Positions 61,486 through 64,000 of a stretch of 64,000 nt of DNA are shown piece by piece. The first letter of the stretch is position 1. Each line of letters begins with the position of its first letter. The DNA comes from Cerasibacillus quisquiliarum (GTDB lineage: Bacteria; Bacillota; Bacilli; Bacillales; Amphibacillaceae), in the NCBI RefSeq assembly GCF_014202495.1, contig NZ_JACHHA010000008.1, positions 37,922 to 101,921 on the forward strand, in the 5' to 3' direction. The notes beneath the pieces were generated by a model, which was not told where the DNA came from, did not search any database, and was given only the letters and a program-made list of their open reading frames with translations. The position numbers and the translations under genes were made by a program.

Positions 61486-62574
61486 TTAATCGGGACGATA
61501 TGCCAAATTGTCTTCGTCTACAATAGGTGTAAGAAAAGTATGTTGACTTGCAGTATGTAAGTCGCGCCAGATTTGATTAATCTCTGAATGCTTCATAATT
61601 GCTTTCATTCCGATAAAACGGAATAGGTTGTTTGCACATGTAAGCATTGTTGTAACAGCTCTTTTACAAACGGTTCCAAATGCTCGTTGTTCATCTTCTG
61701 ATAGGTCCTTACCAGAAACGTAGTCTTGCCAAATATTTTTCACAGCATCATGAAAAGCCTGTTCGGCGTTTTTCCAACGTGCTGTTTCAGTTTCAATTTT
61801 TTCTATCATGACTTCATATCGACTCGGTTTACCGTGTTGCCAGTTTGATTTATTTTGCTCTGTAAATGATACCACTTCTTCGATGAAATGCTTGCCGATT
61901 CCTAATGTGATTGCTGCAAAAGAAGCTTCTGAAAAAGGGAGAAATGGGAATTGATGAATCGGTAACCCGTATTCATTCTTTGTTTCAAAAATCGAAAACG
62001 CACGTATTTCTGGTACAAACTGATTCGTAATACGAATCGTATGACTGCTCGTCTTTTCTAAACCAAAGGCATCCCAATCTTGTAAAACCTTAACTTGCTC
62101 TTTTTCAAAAATAAATGAGATGAGCTTTGAATCGTTTTTTATTCGACAAGTAGCTGTGAAAATGGAAGCATAATCAGAACCACTACAATAAAACCATTCA
62201 CCATTAATGATATATCCCCCGTCTGTACGTTCAGCGATGCCAGCTGGGAATCCACTTCCTGCGATGACTGCATCTTTCGGTTGATAATAGGTTGATGCAG
62301 CTTCTTTGGTGAAGTTACGAGTAAACATTCCCCCACCTGAACCGACCGTCACAAGCCAGCCAAAACTTCCATCGACATAGGAGGCCTCTTGGAAGATTTG
62401 AACAGCTTCAGGTAATTCAAGTGCTTTTCCACCGAGAGACTTAGGAATAATCAGTTTAAATAATTGATTGTCTATCATATATGAAAGGACAGTGTTTGGG
62501 ATAGATGTTTGATCAAGATGTTGCTTCATTTCATTTCTAATCCATTGAACGGTTTCTCTGTCTAATAATGACAT
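61486..62574 (-). CDS. Acyl-CoA dehydrogenase-like flavoprotein (monooxygenase type)
   Basis: The 362-residue protein has the acyl-CoA dehydrogenase fold: an N-terminal helical domain, then a middle beta domain with GSGFPAGIAERTDGGYIING, EWFYCSGSDYASIFTATC and SSHTIRITNQFVP. A C-terminal helical domain ends IGMKAIMKHSEINQIWRDLH. The usual catalytic glutamate of dehydrogenases is not evident. The arrangement (ASYVDGSFGWLVTVGSGGGM, short length) fits the group of flavin-dependent monooxygenases such as DszC/HpaB-like enzymes. The ATG at 62574 has AAAGGG 9 nt upstream. Confidence 0.75.
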   Translation of the reverse strand: MSLLDRETVQWIRNEMKQHLDQTSIPNTVLSYMIDNQLFKLIIPKSLGGKALELPEAVQIFQEASYVDGSFGWLVTVGSGGGMFTRNFTKEAASTYYQPKDAVIAGSGFPAGIAERTDGGYIINGEWFYCSGSDYASIFTATCRIKNDSKLISFIFEKEQVKVLQDWDAFGLEKTSSHTIRITNQFVPEIRAFSIFETKNEYGLPIHQFPFLPFSEASFAAITLGIGKHFIEEVVSFTEQNKSNWQHGKPSRYEVMIEKIETETARWKNAEQAFHDAVKNIWQDYVSGKDLSEDEQRAFGTVCKRAVTTMLTCANNLFRFIGMKAIMKHSEINQIWRDLHTASQHTFLTPIVDEDNLAYRPD

Positions 62575-62852
62575 ATGATGATTCACCCTTTATGAATAGT
62601 TTTCTTTCATTATAGCAAATAATCATCTTCTTATTTCAGGTTATGGGAATGAATAAGTAGTAGTTAGATAGAAAACTTCACAAAAAATATCAATAAGAAG
62701 GATTTTCGTCATATATTATCGAATATTAATATATAAGCAAGTTATTCTACTAAATGCAAAAAAACATTTTCCTAAGATAATTCGATAAAATGATTGCTAA
62801 GTACAATGTAAGTAAAGGTGGAAAAGCACCAATAGAATAAAGGTGATGGTTT

Positions 62853-64000
62853 ATGAAAGGGATACGTTTATTTACGAAAAAAACGATGATCATCATGATT
62901 ACTGTGCTTATGCTTGTCATAAGCACAGTTTCTTACACATTATCAACATTAGTAGAGGCGAAACAACAAGTAACACAAGATATTACAGCCTACTCTCGAG
63001 GTACATATGATATCTTGATCAGACCAGCACAGGCTCGAACCAATCTTGAAAAACAACTTGGTCTCATTGAGGAAAACTATCTTGGAATTGGAAGCGGTGG
63101 TATAACGATAGACGAGTGGAAAGAAATAAAAAACCACCCGAAAGTTGATATAGCGGCTCCCGTTGCTTCAATTGGCTTGTTTACCGCAAGATTACGTTCT
63201 TGGATGCTTGAAAGAACGGAGCCATTCAAATACTATGAAGTCTATTATGAAACGAGTGATGGGTTAAATACTTATACATATAACGAAGATACCTTTGTTT
63301 ATGATTTTATCGATGATTTCGATGATGAAGATTTTGATTTACTTTTGTATCCTTCTTCTTACGAAGTAGGAAACAATTATCTTGATTATGTTGCGGCACT
63401 TTTTGCCTTTCCCCCTTCTTATCATCAAGTAGTAGCGGTTGATCCAAAAGAAGAAGGGAGGTTAGTGAATGATGATTTAAGCTTACTTGAAGAAAAGGTT
63501 TATAATCATCGGGCTTATAAAAATGGCAAGCTGGCTATCCCAGTGCTAAGTCTAAAAGACGTCTCTGTCCCCAATACAATTAAACTGACAATCGACGACT
63601 TACATCAACCGACAGAAGAAGAGTTAAGAGAGTGGAGAAGTAAACATAAGGATGGGCTTGCTTTTCATACGTTAGTTGAAAAACCTGCTGATTATGAGCG
63701 ATTCTTGGATAAATATATTCATAAAAAACGTATGCATAACAATGAAGTCTATGTATTTCATGCCCATGATGGTCCATCACCTTTTGAAGACAATCCATTT
63801 TTTGTTAATAAGGAAAAGAAACTTGTCGCAGATGATGGTACGGGAAAGGGCGAAGGGTATTTAAGTGGATTTTACAGAGATTTTAGCCAACGCATTGGCT
63901 ATCAACTTGACCCAGTCGTTTATAATGTGATCGATAAGAAGCATTTGAGCGTTAAGCAGATGGGAATTGATGACAATTATGGCGCGCCGATTTATAGAAA
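62853..64000 (+). CDS. FtsX-like permease, 5' part, runs off the right edge
   Basis: An ATG at 62853 behind AAAGGTGATGG opens a frame that stays open to the end of the window (382 codons). The start is one membrane helix (TKKTMIIMITVLMLVISTVS) followed by a large extracytoplasmic domain with YDILIRPAQ, WKEIKNHPKVDIAAPVASIG and YHQVVAVDPKEEGRLVNDD. These parts correspond to YDLLIRPKTE, VEVAAPLTFIG and MVAVDPDEEAKLLN of the permease at 53.8-56.4 kb, so the two are related copies. The rest, including the FtsX core and any ATPase partner, lies beyond the window. Confidence 0.8.
   Translation, partial: MKGIRLFTKKTMIIMITVLMLVISTVSYTLSTLVEAKQQVTQDITAYSRGTYDILIRPAQARTNLEKQLGLIEENYLGIGSGGITIDEWKEIKNHPKVDIAAPVASIGLFTARLRSWMLERTEPFKYYEVYYETSDGLNTYTYNEDTFVYDFIDDFDDEDFDLLLYPSSYEVGNNYLDYVAALFAFPPSYHQVVAVDPKEEGRLVNDDLSLLEEKVYNHRAYKNGKLAIPVLSLKDVSVPNTIKLTIDDLHQPTEEELREWRSKHKDGLAFHTLVEKPADYERFLDKYIHKKRMHNNEVYVFHAHDGPSPFEDNPFFVNKEKKLVADDGTGKGEGYLSGFYRDFSQRIGYQLDPVVYNVIDKKHLSVKQMGIDDNYGAPIYR

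Noticed and set aside
1..64000. tRNA, rRNA or prophage genes
   Set aside because: Reading both strands showed no CCA-type cloverleaf, no rRNA stretches and no phage structural or integrase genes.

Overview
The window is a low-GC Firmicutes chromosome segment, almost certainly from a Bacillaceae species. The evidence is strong AGGAGG-type ribosome binding sites, frequent TTG/GTG starts, and Bacillus-type families (NiaR/NadC, AadK-like adenylyltransferase, PotABCD, DUF58/MoxR cluster, SbcCD, SHOCT and DUF3784 proteins). I cannot name the genus. No rRNA or tRNA genes were seen. Most of the window is ordinary chromosome, broken up by unusual intergenic DNA, gene relics and small conflict-type modules.

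Layout. 0-5.5 kb: the end of an unknown gene, an SMC-type ATPase, and a minus-strand pair made of an XRE/ImmA-like repressor and a partner protein. 5.7-9.6 kb: small unknown genes, a DUF3592-like membrane gene split by an in-frame TGA, and an AadK-like plus GNAT pair. 9.7-13.8 kb: a histidine kinase/response regulator operon with a SHOCT peptide, followed by a multicopper oxidase; both promoter regions carry the same direct-repeat box. 13.8-15.1 kb: a possible type I toxin relic and five exact 52-bp hairpin repeats. 15.2-20.7 kb: DUF58/DUF4129/MoxR cluster, LD-carboxypeptidase, small membrane proteins. 21-26.4 kb: two M20 amidohydrolases, an AbgT transporter and a GTP-cyclohydrolase-III-like/winged-helix regulator. 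26.5-29.5 kb: a 21-bp repeat array and a ZorA/ZorB-like proton-motor pair without Zorya effectors. 29.8-34.1 kb: a DUF3298-like protein, an RNase H-like protein and a TrpXYZ-type ABC importer.

34.1-34.85 kb is the most striking stretch. A type II tracrRNA-like gene on the minus strand adjoins a plus-strand mini-CRISPR (36-bp repeats, two 30-bp spacers), yet there is no cas gene anywhere in the window. 34.85-38.6 kb: potABCD. 38.9-39.4 kb: a wrecked alkaline phosphatase gene. 39.5-49.2 kb: MFS and DUF819 transporters, an ABC-2 type permease with its TetR regulator (three copies of one operator), niaR/nadC, and a TAXI-TRAP transporter. 49.2-51.5 kb: a lipoprotein with an EndoU-like nuclease domain, a small overlapping gene that may be its immunity protein, and a serpin. 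51.6-64 kb: VLRF1/baeRF protein, PepSY protein, an ABC transporter with an FtsX-like permease, sbcDC, a flavin-dependent acyl-CoA-dehydrogenase-like enzyme, and the start of a second related permease that runs off the window.

How the genes work together. Clear functional units are the two-component system with its probable multicopper oxidase target, aminobenzoyl-glutamate-type peptide hydrolysis and uptake, polyamine uptake (PotABCD), SbcCD nuclease, and NAD synthesis control (NiaR/NadC). The candidates for new biology are the cas-less tracrRNA/CRISPR locus, the orphan ZorAB pair, the SMC-type ATPase operon, the EndoU-like toxin/immunity pair, and two families of structured intergenic repeats.
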